Source: JAMXLO01 sp963719805 (GTDB lineage Bacteria; Pseudomonadota; Alphaproteobacteria; Acetobacterales; Acetobacteraceae). Taken from it: 64,000 nucleotides of DNA. Made by a program: the position numbers and the translations under genes. The stretch is taken from assembly GCA_963719805.1 (NCBI GenBank), contig CAVRDF010000003.1:124001-188000 (forward strand). The letters are read 5' to 3'. Positions 25,548 through 34,189 of the stretch are shown here, one piece after another. How positions within the stretch are numbered: the stretch's first letter is position 1; every line of letters starts with the position of its first letter. The notes below the pieces were generated by a model. It had not been told where the DNA came from. It did not search any database and was given only the letters and a program-made list of their open reading frames with translations.

Positions 25548-25952
25548 ATGCAGACCGCCGATACTGAACTCGCCGTCGCCTCTCCGCGTAACGCGGCCAG
25601 TGCTTATGGCCGCGTCATGCGCAAAACCGAAAGCCCTCGCAACATCGAATACCAGGTGTTCGCGCAGGCAACCGCTGCAATGCAGGATGCCGTCGCTCCT
25701 AACGCGCCGTTCACTGCACGCATCGCCGCCACCCACCGCAACCGCGAACTCTGGGACACGCTCGCTTGCCTGCTGGCGTGCGAGGAAAACTCACTGCCCG
25801 AGCGGCTGCGCGCACAACTGATCAGCCTGGCGCTGTGGGTGACGCGTGAGACGCGCCACGTAATGCGCGACAACCTGCCACTCACCGACCTGATCGAGGT
25901 CAACCGCACAGTCATGCAAGGTCTGTGCGCAGAACCCGCCGAGGCAATCTGA
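25548..25952 (+). CDS. flaF: Flagellar biosynthesis regulator FlaF
   Basis: The 134-residue cytoplasmic protein matches FlaF: AASAYGRVMRKTESPRNIEY near the N-terminus, then NRELWDTLACLLACEENSLP and a long C-terminal helix. In alphaproteobacteria FlaF supports flagellin synthesis and secretion and opposes FlbT. Its stop overlaps the flbT start by one base (TGATG), which implies translational coupling. A GAGGAAGAAGG ribosome site lies upstream. Confidence 0.9.
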   Translation: MQTADTELAVASPRNAASAYGRVMRKTESPRNIEYQVFAQATAAMQDAVAPNAPFTARIAATHRNRELWDTLACLLACEENSLPERLRAQLISLALWVTRETRHVMRDNLPLTDLIEVNRTVMQGLCAEPAEAI

Positions 25953-26431
25953 TGCCACTCAAGCTCAAACTCTCGGCGCATGAACGCCTCGTCGTTAATG
26001 GCGCCGTCATCGTCAATGGCGGTGGTCGTACCTCGCTTATCATCCGCAACTACGCGCATATCATGCGCGAGAAGGATGTGCTGCAGGAGGCCGACGCAAA
26101 CACTCCCACCAGGCGTCTTTACTTCCTGGTGCAGGCAATGCTGATGCGTCCGCCGCCACCGCCCGAACTATTCGACAGTTTCGCCTCAGCGATGTCGCAG
26201 CTCGCGGCCGCCTATATCAAGCCGCAGAACCTGGAAGCGCTTCAGGATGTGGCGCGCCTGGTCGATATCGGCGACTTCTACAAGGCGCTGATGCGGCTGC
26301 ACCCGCTGATCGACTACGAAGCGGATCTGCTACAGGTGCCAACCCACGAATGGCGCCGCAACAGGCAACCGCCAGTGCCGCTCGGCGCGCCGTCCCGGTC
26401 GGCTCCTCAGGAGCTGGCCGCAGCGGAATAG
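25952..26431 (+). CDS. flbT: Flagellin translation regulator FlbT
   Basis: The 159-residue protein matches FlbT: MPLKLKLSAHERLVVNGAVI, RTSLIIRNYAHIMREKDVL, then YKALMRLHPLIDYEADLL. In Caulobacter FlbT binds the flagellin mRNA leader and represses its translation. It is coupled to flaF by a one-base overlap and followed within 6 bases by the DUF1217 gene. The C-terminal 30 residues are Pro/Ala-rich and probably disordered. Confidence 0.92.
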   Translation: MPLKLKLSAHERLVVNGAVIVNGGGRTSLIIRNYAHIMREKDVLQEADANTPTRRLYFLVQAMLMRPPPPPELFDSFASAMSQLAAAYIKPQNLEALQDVARLVDIGDFYKALMRLHPLIDYEADLLQVPTHEWRRNRQPPVPLGAPSRSAPQELAAAE

Positions 26432-26436
26432 ACGCC

Positions 26437-27663
26437 ATGGATCCGATGGTCACCAGTCTGGGGCTCGCAACCGGCATCGCCGGTTGGAACCTCCTGCAGC
26501 GGAAGACTCCCGCCAGCTTTCCAGTGCTCACGCAGGACCCGGTGGTGACCCGCGAGATCGCCTATTTCCAGCAGAATGCGCCGAAGGCAACGACGGCGCA
26601 GTCGCTGCTGGCGGATCCGCGCCTGCAGAACTTCGTGCTGACAGCGTACGGCCTGACCTCGCAGACGGGCATGACAGCGCTGCTGCAGAAGGTGCTGCAA
26701 TCAAACCCGACTGATCCGAATTCGTTCGTCAAGCAGTTGACCGATACGCGCTACAGCGCAATGGCTTCAGCGTTCAACTACGGCGGCGACAGCACGCCGG
26801 CGGTTCCTGCCAAGCCATCCGGCGCGGAAGTCGAAGTCGACAATCTGTTCCAGGGCGGCAATTTCTCCTCGTTCAGCGGCACCTTCGGCGGCGTCACAGT
26901 CAGCAACGTCAACCTGACCGGTGCCACCACCTATCAAGGACTGGCGAATGCGCTGCAGGCTGCCTTCCAGCGTGCTGACGGCAATCGCAGCGACATCTCG
27001 GTGAAGCTCGACGGACTGAACCTCAAGTTCAGCGATGCCAAGGGTCGCGGCAGCGCGACGTCTTTCGACTGGACCGCCAACGCCGACAACACGTTGGCCG
27101 ATCCGACTGCGCAGGCACCCCAGGATATCGTCGCCGGCGCAGCGGCCCAGCCGGAAATCGGCGGACCGAATGTGAGCAGCCCGACCTTCATCAACAAGGT
27201 CGTGCAGATGTACACCCAGGCGCAATTCGAGCAGGTCATCGGCAATTCATCGAACACCCTGCGCGAAGCCGAGTATGCACAGCATGAGCTGCCGACGATA
27301 ACCAACTGGTACTCGGTGATCGCCAATCCGCCATTGGCCAGCGTGGTGCAGACAGTGCTGGGCCTGCCGTCGAGCTTCGGCATGGTTGACGTTGATCAGC
27401 AAGTGCAGGTCCTTGGCTCGCGGATGAACATCAAGGATTTCCAGGATCCGAAAAAGCTCAGCACAATGCTGGAGCAGTTCGTCGCACTGAGTACCGCGCA
27501 GTCCCAGGATCCCAGCCAGAATTCCGCGGTGCTGCTGCTGAATTCAACGAACTCGAACGGGATCATCAACGTGACACTGCCGACGCAGTCGACAGTAACC
27601 GACAGCTATTCCAGCGCCTCGACTGCCGCGCTGTTGCTGAGCACGGCAGCCGCGTTCGGCTAA
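26437..27663 (+). CDS. DUF1217-family flagellar protein
   Basis: The 408-residue protein begins MDPMVTSLGLATGIAGWNLL and has FPVLTQDPVVTREIAYFQQN and SLLADPRLQNFVLTAYGL, typical of DUF1217 proteins of alphaproteobacterial flagellar clusters. No Sec signal is present, so it may be exported by the flagellar system. A central Ser/Gly/Asn-rich insert (about 120-225) interrupts the pattern. It follows flbT by 5 bases in the same operon. The exact role is not known to me. Confidence 0.75.
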   Translation: MDPMVTSLGLATGIAGWNLLQRKTPASFPVLTQDPVVTREIAYFQQNAPKATTAQSLLADPRLQNFVLTAYGLTSQTGMTALLQKVLQSNPTDPNSFVKQLTDTRYSAMASAFNYGGDSTPAVPAKPSGAEVEVDNLFQGGNFSSFSGTFGGVTVSNVNLTGATTYQGLANALQAAFQRADGNRSDISVKLDGLNLKFSDAKGRGSATSFDWTANADNTLADPTAQAPQDIVAGAAAQPEIGGPNVSSPTFINKVVQMYTQAQFEQVIGNSSNTLREAEYAQHELPTITNWYSVIANPPLASVVQTVLGLPSSFGMVDVDQQVQVLGSRMNIKDFQDPKKLSTMLEQFVALSTAQSQDPSQNSAVLLLNSTNSNGIINVTLPTQSTVTDSYSSASTAALLLSTAAAFG

Positions 27664-27795
27664 TACCGCGGACTGCGGCTCATTCCCTCATCGCCGGCGC
27701 GGGCCAGCGCAGCCATAGCCCAGATCGCGGCAACGAATTATTAGAACCCGGCCGATATAGTGCTCGGTAATTGCGCGGCCGGTTTCCCCGAAGGT

Positions 27796-27817
27796 CGCCG
27801 TTTTCGCCAAAACGGCG
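27796..27817. terminator. Hairpin between the DUF1217 gene and the ClpP-like gene
   Basis: CGCCGTTTT pairs perfectly with AAAACGGCG around a CGCC loop. It lies 132 bases after the DUF1217 stop and just before the next gene, so it could end the flagellin operon or act as an operator. Confidence 0.45.
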
Positions 27818-27835
27818 CTTCTCGTGAGCGTTTGT

Positions 27836-29170
27836 ATGCTCCCCAGACGGAACCGGCACTCCGCAAATTCTCTGATACCTGAAAGAATAGTTGCCTTGGC
27901 CGCCGTGCTGGCGGCCGGCATGCTGTTGTCGGCCAATGCCGCCACGATCAGATACGTGGACTCCGCTGACGGTGCGAACGTCATCTCCATCACTGGCGAG
28001 ATCCAGCGTGGCGACGCCAACCAATTCAGTCAGCTTGTGTCCACCCTAACGGGACCGACTGCCATTGTTCTTGATAGTCCTGGCGGGCTGGAGATCGATG
28101 GTCTGAACATCGGCATCACGATTCGCCAACTCGGCTACCAAACCGTCGTGGACGAAAACACTGTCTGTACCTCGGTATGCGGCCTGATTTGGCTTGCCGG
28201 ATCATCGCGCGTCCTGACCCCGAGCAGCAAGATCGGCTTCCACACCGCCTACAACAGCGACGGCCAGGAAAGCGGTCAAGGCAATGCGTTGTTGGGAGCG
28301 TACCTGACCAGGCTGGGTTTCTCGAACGACGCGGTTATCTACCTGACCCAAGCAACCCCCGATGATATGCAATGGCTCAATCCGGCCGATGCTGCGAGAG
28401 TCGGCATCACTTACTCGCTGATCAATCCGCCAACATCGAAATCCGAACCGCGTCCATTCATCGTCCAGCCTGCACAGCAGCAGCATCCACAGGCATCGGC
28501 ATCAGCCGGTTCACCCGCTGAACAGCAGGCTCGGCACCTCGTGCTGGCCTACTACGCATATTGGTCGCTGGGGGGCACCGGCGTCGACGGTCTGGCAGCT
28601 AATTACGCGGACATGGTGACGTTCTATAATGGCACCGTTCCGCGTGAGGCGGTAATGGTCGAGAAGCGCAAATTCTCCGCGCGTTGGCCAATTCGCCATT
28701 ACACCGTCGATCCGAGCAGCCTGTTTGTCCAGTGTAATGGCGTCACGTGCAGCGTCTCCGGTGTCGTCGCATGGGATTGCACGAACCCAGAGCGTGAAGC
28801 GCACTCGGTCGGCGCCGCTAATTTTGCACTCCGCATCGTTAACGGCGCGATCGTCTCCGAGAACGGGTCGGTGTTGAACAGCCACACCGATACGCCGGAG
28901 AGCCTGCAAGCCGTGACCACACCGGGGTACGCGCAGGGGCGGCAGGCCCGCTTGGATTACGAGCAGTGGTACAACGGTCTGGCCGCCGGTGACTACAGAG
29001 ACGGTGCGACATTCTGGGCCACGCATCGTGGCGATAAGCCGGCACCACCGCATTGTCTGGGAACGGCGAACTGGATCGCCGGCTGTCTGGCCGCTCGTGC
29101 GCGCCTGACAATGATCGATTTCAACCGCAGCACCGACAAGAATTTCTGGTTTGGCTGGAACAGTTTGTAA
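27836..29170 (+). CDS. Exported ClpP/crotonase-fold protein (COG3904-like)
   Basis: The protein (444 residues from ATG 27836; a GTG at 27824 adds four) has an N-terminal signal (LAAVLAAGMLLSANAA) and a ClpP-like region: IVLDSPGGLEIDGLNIG, CTSVCGLIWLAGSSR and KIGFHTAYN. The Ser in CTSVC occupies the usual nucleophile position between two cysteines. After about residue 215 comes an unrelated region with paired cysteines (FVQCNGVTCSVSG, VAWDC). It may act in the periplasm. It is the first of three co-oriented exported-protein genes inside the flagellar island. Proteolytic activity is an inference. Confidence 0.7.
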   Translation: MLPRRNRHSANSLIPERIVALAAVLAAGMLLSANAATIRYVDSADGANVISITGEIQRGDANQFSQLVSTLTGPTAIVLDSPGGLEIDGLNIGITIRQLGYQTVVDENTVCTSVCGLIWLAGSSRVLTPSSKIGFHTAYNSDGQESGQGNALLGAYLTRLGFSNDAVIYLTQATPDDMQWLNPADAARVGITYSLINPPTSKSEPRPFIVQPAQQQHPQASASAGSPAEQQARHLVLAYYAYWSLGGTGVDGLAANYADMVTFYNGTVPREAVMVEKRKFSARWPIRHYTVDPSSLFVQCNGVTCSVSGVVAWDCTNPEREAHSVGAANFALRIVNGAIVSENGSVLNSHTDTPESLQAVTTPGYAQGRQARLDYEQWYNGLAAGDYRDGATFWATHRGDKPAPPHCLGTANWIAGCLAARARLTMIDFNRSTDKNFWFGWNSL

Positions 29171-29247
29171 GGCCGGAGGTCATCTACCCGCGGCGTTCAG
29201 TGTTGGCGCCATCGTATCGTTCACATGATGACTTTGAGGAAGGGGCA

Positions 29248-30819
29248 ATGAGGTTCGTATCGATCGGTTGTGCCGGTGCCATGCTGATATGCCTCGCATC
29301 CGCAGCACTCGCCCAGCCCTGTTTCACAGCGGATGCCTGTCGTCAGATACGGTTGATGCAAGAACAGCAGCGGGCCGAACAGGCTGCGCAGCAGCAGGCC
29401 CAGCATGATGCGCAGATCGCCAAGCAGCACGATATTGGCCGGCAGCGCAGGTTGGCCGATCAGCAGGCGTTGAAAGCAGCACAAGAGGCGGAGCAGGCAG
29501 CCCGCCGCGCGGCGCAGGAGGCGCAGGCACAAGCCGACCAGCAGCGGCGAGAAGCTGCGGAGCAGGAGCAAGAGCAGCAGCGTCTCGCCAAAGAGCGACG
29601 TGCAACTGTTTTCGCCGCCGTGCGGCAGATGCCGGAAATGGCTCCTTACTTCGCCCGCGAGAAAGGCGATCTGATCTTCCTCTACGCGACAAGCACAAAG
29701 CATATCGTGCGCGGACTCCGAGGCGATCTGACATCGACCATCGATCGCCCGCTGTTGTGCTGGGGCTTCACGACAACTCAGACGCCGAGCGGATTCCTCA
29801 ACGACGCTCTGCTGACCGTGACAGGGATGGTCAGCGTCGCGAGCGTTGATGCTCGCCAGTGCTCACTCTCCGAAGCCGACCTCGTGATGTTCACGACGGC
29901 TGATCTGATCGTTGAGAACGGCGAACAGGCCAAGGCAATCGGCGAAGCCATCAAGGCTGGCCAACTGATACCGCTGTTCGAAGCAGCTCGCGCCGATTAC
30001 GACGCCAAGCTCGTCGTTGAGCGCAACCGGCGCGAGGAAGAAGCCGCCCGCAAGCGGGAAGAAGCGGCCAAGATCGAGCAGGGCATCGACGATGGCTCGC
30101 GCGCCGGCGTCGCAGTCCTGCAAATGAACGACAATCGGACGGTATGCACCATCGATACCGATCCACTCGCGGTGCTCAAGGCGCAACCGTCCAGTGCATC
30201 AGGCATCGGCCAGATCCGGCAAGCGCAGTCCACGACAGCCGATCGGGCTTTCATCGCGATCAAGACAGGAGGGTGTTCGATCTTGATCGGCCAGACCAAT
30301 GTGCTGCGCACGATCCGTGAAGGATTGCGCCGGGATGGCATCAATCCAGGCACCGTCCTGACCTGGGTCAGCCCCGTCGATCTAAGCAATGCGAGCGAGG
30401 CTTTGGCCAAGGAACGCGCCGGTCAGGCTGTCGCTGATGAGGCAGCTCGCATCGCAGCAGAGAAGGATCGCGCCGCCCGAAGCGCGGCCGACGCTGCCGA
30501 AGCTCGCGCGGCACGTGAGCGGCAAGCACAAAAGGCTGCAGCCTGCGCGGAAGATGTCACCGGATGTGATCCGCTGATCGTCTGCAAAATGCCGGTCCTG
30601 ACAGATCAAGCCAAAACGCTGCTGGAAGGATCACACAATGCGCTGTTGGGCGAGATCAGGGTCCTGCAACTGTACGACCCCGGCCAAAATCCGCTGGCCG
30701 GTCCCGGCAATCAATGCATCGCCTCCGTGGTGACCAGTCGTGGCGAGATGAAGCTGGTCTATGGCTGGAAGGTCATCAATGGCCACTCGTACGTCCTCGC
30801 ACACGCCGAGCCTCTGTAA
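29248..30819 (+). CDS. Exported coiled-coil protein of unknown function
   Basis: The 523-residue protein starts MRFVSIGCAGAMLICLASAALA with a signal peptide, then a Gln/Ala/Glu-rich coiled coil (about 35-130). A globular part with paired cysteines follows, then a second Ala/Arg/Glu coiled coil (about 400-440) and a short Cys-containing end. GAGGAAGGGG before the ATG supports this start, although the frame is open upstream. It sits 77 bases after the ClpP-like gene and 24 before a lipoprotein gene. I do not recognise the family. Confidence 0.6.
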   Translation: MRFVSIGCAGAMLICLASAALAQPCFTADACRQIRLMQEQQRAEQAAQQQAQHDAQIAKQHDIGRQRRLADQQALKAAQEAEQAARRAAQEAQAQADQQRREAAEQEQEQQRLAKERRATVFAAVRQMPEMAPYFAREKGDLIFLYATSTKHIVRGLRGDLTSTIDRPLLCWGFTTTQTPSGFLNDALLTVTGMVSVASVDARQCSLSEADLVMFTTADLIVENGEQAKAIGEAIKAGQLIPLFEAARADYDAKLVVERNRREEEAARKREEAAKIEQGIDDGSRAGVAVLQMNDNRTVCTIDTDPLAVLKAQPSSASGIGQIRQAQSTTADRAFIAIKTGGCSILIGQTNVLRTIREGLRRDGINPGTVLTWVSPVDLSNASEALAKERAGQAVADEAARIAAEKDRAARSAADAAEARAARERQAQKAAACAEDVTGCDPLIVCKMPVLTDQAKTLLEGSHNALLGEIRVLQLYDPGQNPLAGPGNQCIASVVTSRGEMKLVYGWKVINGHSYVLAHAEPL

Positions 30820-30843
30820 CTCTTCAATCAACAGGAGCCTATT

Positions 30844-31137
30844 GTGAAACGCACCGTTGCCGTTATCGCCTCGCTGGCACTGCTGGCAGGGTGTGCCGCC
30901 AATCCCGGCACCCAGGCGCAGTTGAACACCAACAACGCGGCCTGTGCTGCGGGCGATCCCGATGCCTGCACCGCGGCGCAGTATACCGCGCAGCAGGCGG
31001 CAGCCGAAGCGCAGCAGAACACCAATGCTCTGGTGACTGGCCTTGCCGTACTCGGCGCCGCCGCCGGCACCGCTGCTCTGATCAACTCCGCCAATGATCG
31101 TCCCAACTACTATCAGCCCTATCGGTACCACCGCTGA
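30844..31137 (+). CDS. Small lipoprotein
   Basis: The 97-residue protein starts at GTG 30844 with KRTVAVIASLALLAGC, a full lipobox (LAGC). The mature part has a Cys pair (AACAAGDPDACTAAQ), Gln/Ala-rich helices, a hydrophobic Ala/Gly segment and a Tyr/Arg-rich end. CAGGAG lies upstream. It is the third exported product in this cluster. Function unknown. Confidence 0.7.
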   Translation: MKRTVAVIASLALLAGCAANPGTQAQLNTNNAACAAGDPDACTAAQYTAQQAAAEAQQNTNALVTGLAVLGAAAGTAALINSANDRPNYYQPYRYHR

Positions 31138-31193
31138 CAGCAGGAACTGCCGGCTTGGTGATTATTCCGCGATTGGCGCCAACAGCTTTGTCG

Positions 31194-32564
31194 TCAGTGT
31201 CCGACCGGCTGGGATGCCGGATTAATCATCAAGCCTAGAATGCGTCGCAGCCCGTCGAACGCCTCGTCCGACGCCATGCGCTCGTTGGCGCCCTGCGTCA
31301 GGAACGTTTCGAGTTCCGGATGCTTGAGAATTGCCATATCGACCAGCGGATCAGAACCCGCCCGGTAGGCGCCCAGGCGAATCATTTCGGCCATGCTGTC
31401 ATAAGCACCGAGCAGCCGGCGCGCCTCGGTCAGCAGCGCATTCTCTTCGTCGGAATGGCAGCGCGGCAGTGCCCGGCTGACCGAACGCAGGATGTCGAAG
31501 GCAGGCCAGCGGCCCCGCTCGCCGATCTTGCGGTCGAGTACAAGATGGCCGTCCAGGATGCCGCGCACCGCGTCGGAAACCGGTTCATCGTGATCGTCGC
31601 CATCAACCAGCACGGTGAACACGCCGGTAATGTCGCCTTCACCGTCCGGTCCCGGGCCGGCTCGCTCCAACAGGGCTGGAAGTTCTGCGAAAACTGATGG
31701 CGTGTAGGACCGGGCGGTCGCCGGCTCCCCCGCCGCCAGACCAATCTCGCGCTGTGCGTGCGCCAGGCGTGTGACGCTGTCGAGTAGGCACAGCACCTGC
31801 TTGCCCTGTCCGCGAAACCATTCGGCCACCGTCATCGTCGCAAACGCCGCGCGACGTCGGGCCAACGCTGGCTGGTCCGACGTGGCAACCACAACAACGG
31901 CGCGTTGCCGCCCCGCCTCGCCAAGCGTCACGTCGAGAAACTCCCGGACCTCCCGGCCTCGTTCGCCGATCAGGCCGACTACAATGACATCTGCGTCGAT
32001 GTGGCGCGCGAGCATTCCCATCAAGGTCGACTTGCCGACACCCGATGCCGCGAAAACGCCCAGCCGTTGCCCGCGGCATAGCGGGACAAAGGCATCCAGT
32101 GCGCGAATGCCGGTTTCGAGCCGCCGGCCAATTAAACGGCGGCCGAATGCCTCTGGGGCAGGGCAACGCAGCGGCATCGGTTGATCGCCGTGTGCCAGGC
32201 GCCCCTTGCCGTCCAACGGCCGGCCCAGACCGTCGATCACCCGGCCCAGCCATGCCTCGCACGGGTACAGCGCTGGCGAATCGGCCAATGCGACCTTGGC
32301 GCCCGGCGTCAGGCCCTCTGCGCGGCCTTCCGGCATGACTGTCACACGGCCGTTGGCAAAGGCTACGACTTCGCCGGCAACCTGTGGACCTTGGCCTTCC
32401 ACCAGCACGCGGTCGCCGACCGCGATGCGGCTACCGAAGCCGGTCACCATCATCGAGGCTCCGTGTACCGCTTCCAGCCGGCCCCATCGTTCCACCCGCT
32501 GCATACGCTGCAGCTGGCCGACGGCATCCGCAAGACCGTTCTGGGCGGGATCCGCTTGCGGCAC
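31194..32564 (-). CDS. fliI: Flagellum-specific ATPase FliI
   Basis: The 456-residue ATPase has the F1-like fold: Walker A (AASGVGKSTLMG), VGLIGERGREVREFLD, the Walker B region VLCLLDSVTRLAHAQREIGL, and a C-terminal part (LLGAYDSMAEMIRLGAY). It energises protein export with FliH and FliJ on the cytoplasmic side of the export gate. It is read away from the flgB unit. The stretch before its start contains one TGCGAAA copy (32576), but read on the opposite strand. No FliJ gene directly follows. Confidence 0.93.
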   Translation of the reverse strand: MPQADPAQNGLADAVGQLQRMQRVERWGRLEAVHGASMMVTGFGSRIAVGDRVLVEGQGPQVAGEVVAFANGRVTVMPEGRAEGLTPGAKVALADSPALYPCEAWLGRVIDGLGRPLDGKGRLAHGDQPMPLRCPAPEAFGRRLIGRRLETGIRALDAFVPLCRGQRLGVFAASGVGKSTLMGMLARHIDADVIVVGLIGERGREVREFLDVTLGEAGRQRAVVVVATSDQPALARRRAAFATMTVAEWFRGQGKQVLCLLDSVTRLAHAQREIGLAAGEPATARSYTPSVFAELPALLERAGPGPDGEGDITGVFTVLVDGDDHDEPVSDAVRGILDGHLVLDRKIGERGRWPAFDILRSVSRALPRCHSDEENALLTEARRLLGAYDSMAEMIRLGAYRAGSDPLVDMAILKHPELETFLTQGANERMASDEAFDGLRRILGLMINPASQPVGH

Positions 32565-32575
32565 CGCAGCTCCTT

Positions 32576-32653
32576 TGCGAAATTGTGCGATAAATAGCTT
32601 GTCCGCGCCGTCAGCGCAAGCTGCGAAAACTTTTCCTAGCCGGTTATGCGAAA
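32576..32653 (+). promoter_or_regulatory. Cluster of three TGCGAAA elements between fliI and flgB
   Basis: TGCGAAA occurs at 32576-32582, 32622-32628 and 32647-32653, all on the plus strand. They lie in the 163-base divergent gap, up to 75 bases before flgB. The second and third contexts are TGCGAAAACTTTTCCTAGC and TGCGAAAATCACTGGAC. This is the densest group in the island. Regulatory function is inferred from position and repetition. Confidence 0.45.
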
Positions 32654-32727
32654 ATCACTGGACAAAAGCAAGTTCCGGCCGCTAAGACGGCGTCGCGCGA
32701 AACCCACTCCGCAAGAAATGCGACCGT

Positions 32728-33124
32728 ATGCTCTCGGGTATCGATCTTTTCCGCGTTACGGCGGACCGTATGCGTTATCTGACCCAGCGTCAGACCGTGC
32801 TCAGCCGTAATATCGCGAACGCCGACACGCCTGGTTTCAAGGCGCAAGACTTGGCGCCGTTCACCCCGAACGCTCCCGCGACCGGTCCCCTCGCTCTATC
32901 GACCACGCAGCCAGGTCATATTGCGCTGGCCGCCACCAGCGCTCCCACCTCCGCTCAACTGATCAATTCCAGCGCGTACAGGCGAAAAGCCCAACGGCAA
33001 TTCCGTCTCGCTCGAAGAGCAGATGATCAAGGCGGCCGACGTGGGGAACTCTTTCGCGCTGGCGAGCGCCGCCTATGCGAAAGGCATCAGCCTAATGAAA
33101 ATTGGCATCGACAGCGGCCGATGA
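32728..33124 (+). pseudogene. flgB: Flagellar rod protein FlgB, frameshifted
   Basis: The first frame shows the FlgB N-terminus (MLSGIDLFRVTADRMRYLTQ, RNIANADTPGFKAQDLAPF) and then breaks near 32980. The remaining FlgB part (PNGNSVSLEEQMIKAADVGN, ending MKIGIDSGR) is in another frame and stops at 33124. Removing one base (for example one G of TACAGGCG) restores 131 residues, the normal length. The stop overlaps the flgC start by four bases. FlgB is the proximal rod; if the shift is real, the flagellum could not assemble. Confidence 0.85.
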
Positions 33125-33561
33125 GTGCGATCTCTCCCGTAATGGGCTTTGGCTCGCTCTCCCAGACCATGGCAACCGCGGCGTCCGGCATGCGCGCACA
33201 GACGCTGCGCCTGCGCTCCGTGGCGGAAAATCTCGCCAACGCCAACTCCACGGCCGCCAATGCTGGCGGCGACCCGTATCAGCGCAAGATGACCACCTTC
33301 GAGCAAGCGGTGGACAAAGCAACCGGCGCCTCGATCGTTCGGGTCGGCCAGGTCGTGACGGACCAGACCCCGTTCCGCAAGGTTTACGATCCTTCGCACC
33401 CCGCCGCCGGCTCGGATGGATACGTCATGCTGCCGAATGTCTCGGAAGAGGTTGAAGCCGCCGACATGCGCGAAGCCGCGCGTTCCTACGAGGCCAATCT
33501 CGCCACCCTGACCCAGGCGCGCTCAATGTTCACCAAGACACTCGACATCCTGAAGGCCTGA
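33121..33561 (+). CDS. flgC: Flagellar rod protein FlgC
   Basis: The 146-residue proximal rod protein has the flagellar rod/hook N-terminal motif (MATAASGMRAQTLRLRSVAE, then NLANANSTAANAGGDPYQRK) and the C-terminal helix AADMREAARSYEANLATLTQ. It is exported without a signal peptide and stacks on FlgB. Start ATG 33121 overlaps the flgB stop. It shares a frame with the first part of flgB, so the frameshift joins the two on paper. Confidence 0.93.
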   Translation: MSAISPVMGFGSLSQTMATAASGMRAQTLRLRSVAENLANANSTAANAGGDPYQRKMTTFEQAVDKATGASIVRVGQVVTDQTPFRKVYDPSHPAAGSDGYVMLPNVSEEVEAADMREAARSYEANLATLTQARSMFTKTLDILKA

Positions 33562-33563
33562 TC

Positions 33564-33863
33564 GTGCTGCCTCTCGCATCCGTTGGACAGGTTCTGTCCG
33601 CCTACAGCTCCTCCGCCGCGGCCGCCGCGCCGAAGCCCGCCGGAAGTTCGAATTTTGCCTCGATGGTGACCGACGCCGCGCAGAGCGCGCTGCACACGGT
33701 GCGCCAGTCGGAGCACACCACCGCCGCCGCTGTTACCGGCAAGGGTGACGTCCAGGATGTCGTCATGGCGCTCGGCGACGCCGAGGTCACCATGCAGTCC
33801 GTGGTCGCGGTGCGCGACAAGATCCTCGGCGCCTACAACGACATCATGCACATGTCGATCTGA
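33564..33863 (+). CDS. fliE: Flagellar hook-basal body protein FliE
   Basis: The 99-residue protein (GTG start at 33564, two bases after flgC) matches FliE: NFASMVTDAAQSALHTVRQS and the C-terminal VVMALGDAEVTMQSVVAVRD followed by the YNDIMHMSI end. FliE joins the MS ring to the rod. Its stop overlaps the fliQ start by one base. Confidence 0.9.
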   Translation: MLPLASVGQVLSAYSSSAAAAAPKPAGSSNFASMVTDAAQSALHTVRQSEHTTAAAVTGKGDVQDVVMALGDAEVTMQSVVAVRDKILGAYNDIMHMSI

Positions 33864-34126
33864 TGAACGAGGCGGACGTCATCGAGGTGGTGCGCGGCGG
33901 CTTCTATGCCGCGGCGCTGGCAGCCGGCCCAGCCTTGCTCGCCGCCTTGCTGACCGGACTGACGATAAGCCTCGTGCAAGCCGTCACCCAGGTGCAGGAA
34001 ATGACGCTTGCGCATGTGCCGAAGGTCTTCGTCACCCTGATGGTGACCATGCTGTTCCTGCCGCTCTCCTTCGCTGTGCTCCGTTCCTACATGGAACAGG
34101 TGATGCAGATGATCGTGGGCATGTGA
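33863..34126 (+). CDS. fliQ: Flagellar export gate protein FliQ
   Basis: The 87-residue inner-membrane protein has two hydrophobic helices (AALAAGPALLAALLTGLTIS and KVFVTLMVTMLFLPLSFAVL) joined by the conserved QAVTQVQEMTLAHVPK loop. It belongs to the FliP-FliQ-FliR export channel. The normal length for FliQ is about 89. Confidence 0.94.
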   Translation: MNEADVIEVVRGGFYAAALAAGPALLAALLTGLTISLVQAVTQVQEMTLAHVPKVFVTLMVTMLFLPLSFAVLRSYMEQVMQMIVGM

Positions 34127-34189
34127 CGCAGTGATGCCCCGTGCCGACTGTGCCATCCGAGATCCTCGCGTGAGCGGGGCAGGGCTCTG

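Noticed and set aside
32728..33561. A natural FlgB-FlgC fusion protein
   Set aside because: The fused frame passes through nonsense-like Arg-rich sequence; FlgB's true C-terminus is present in the other frame with a normal overlap to flgC.
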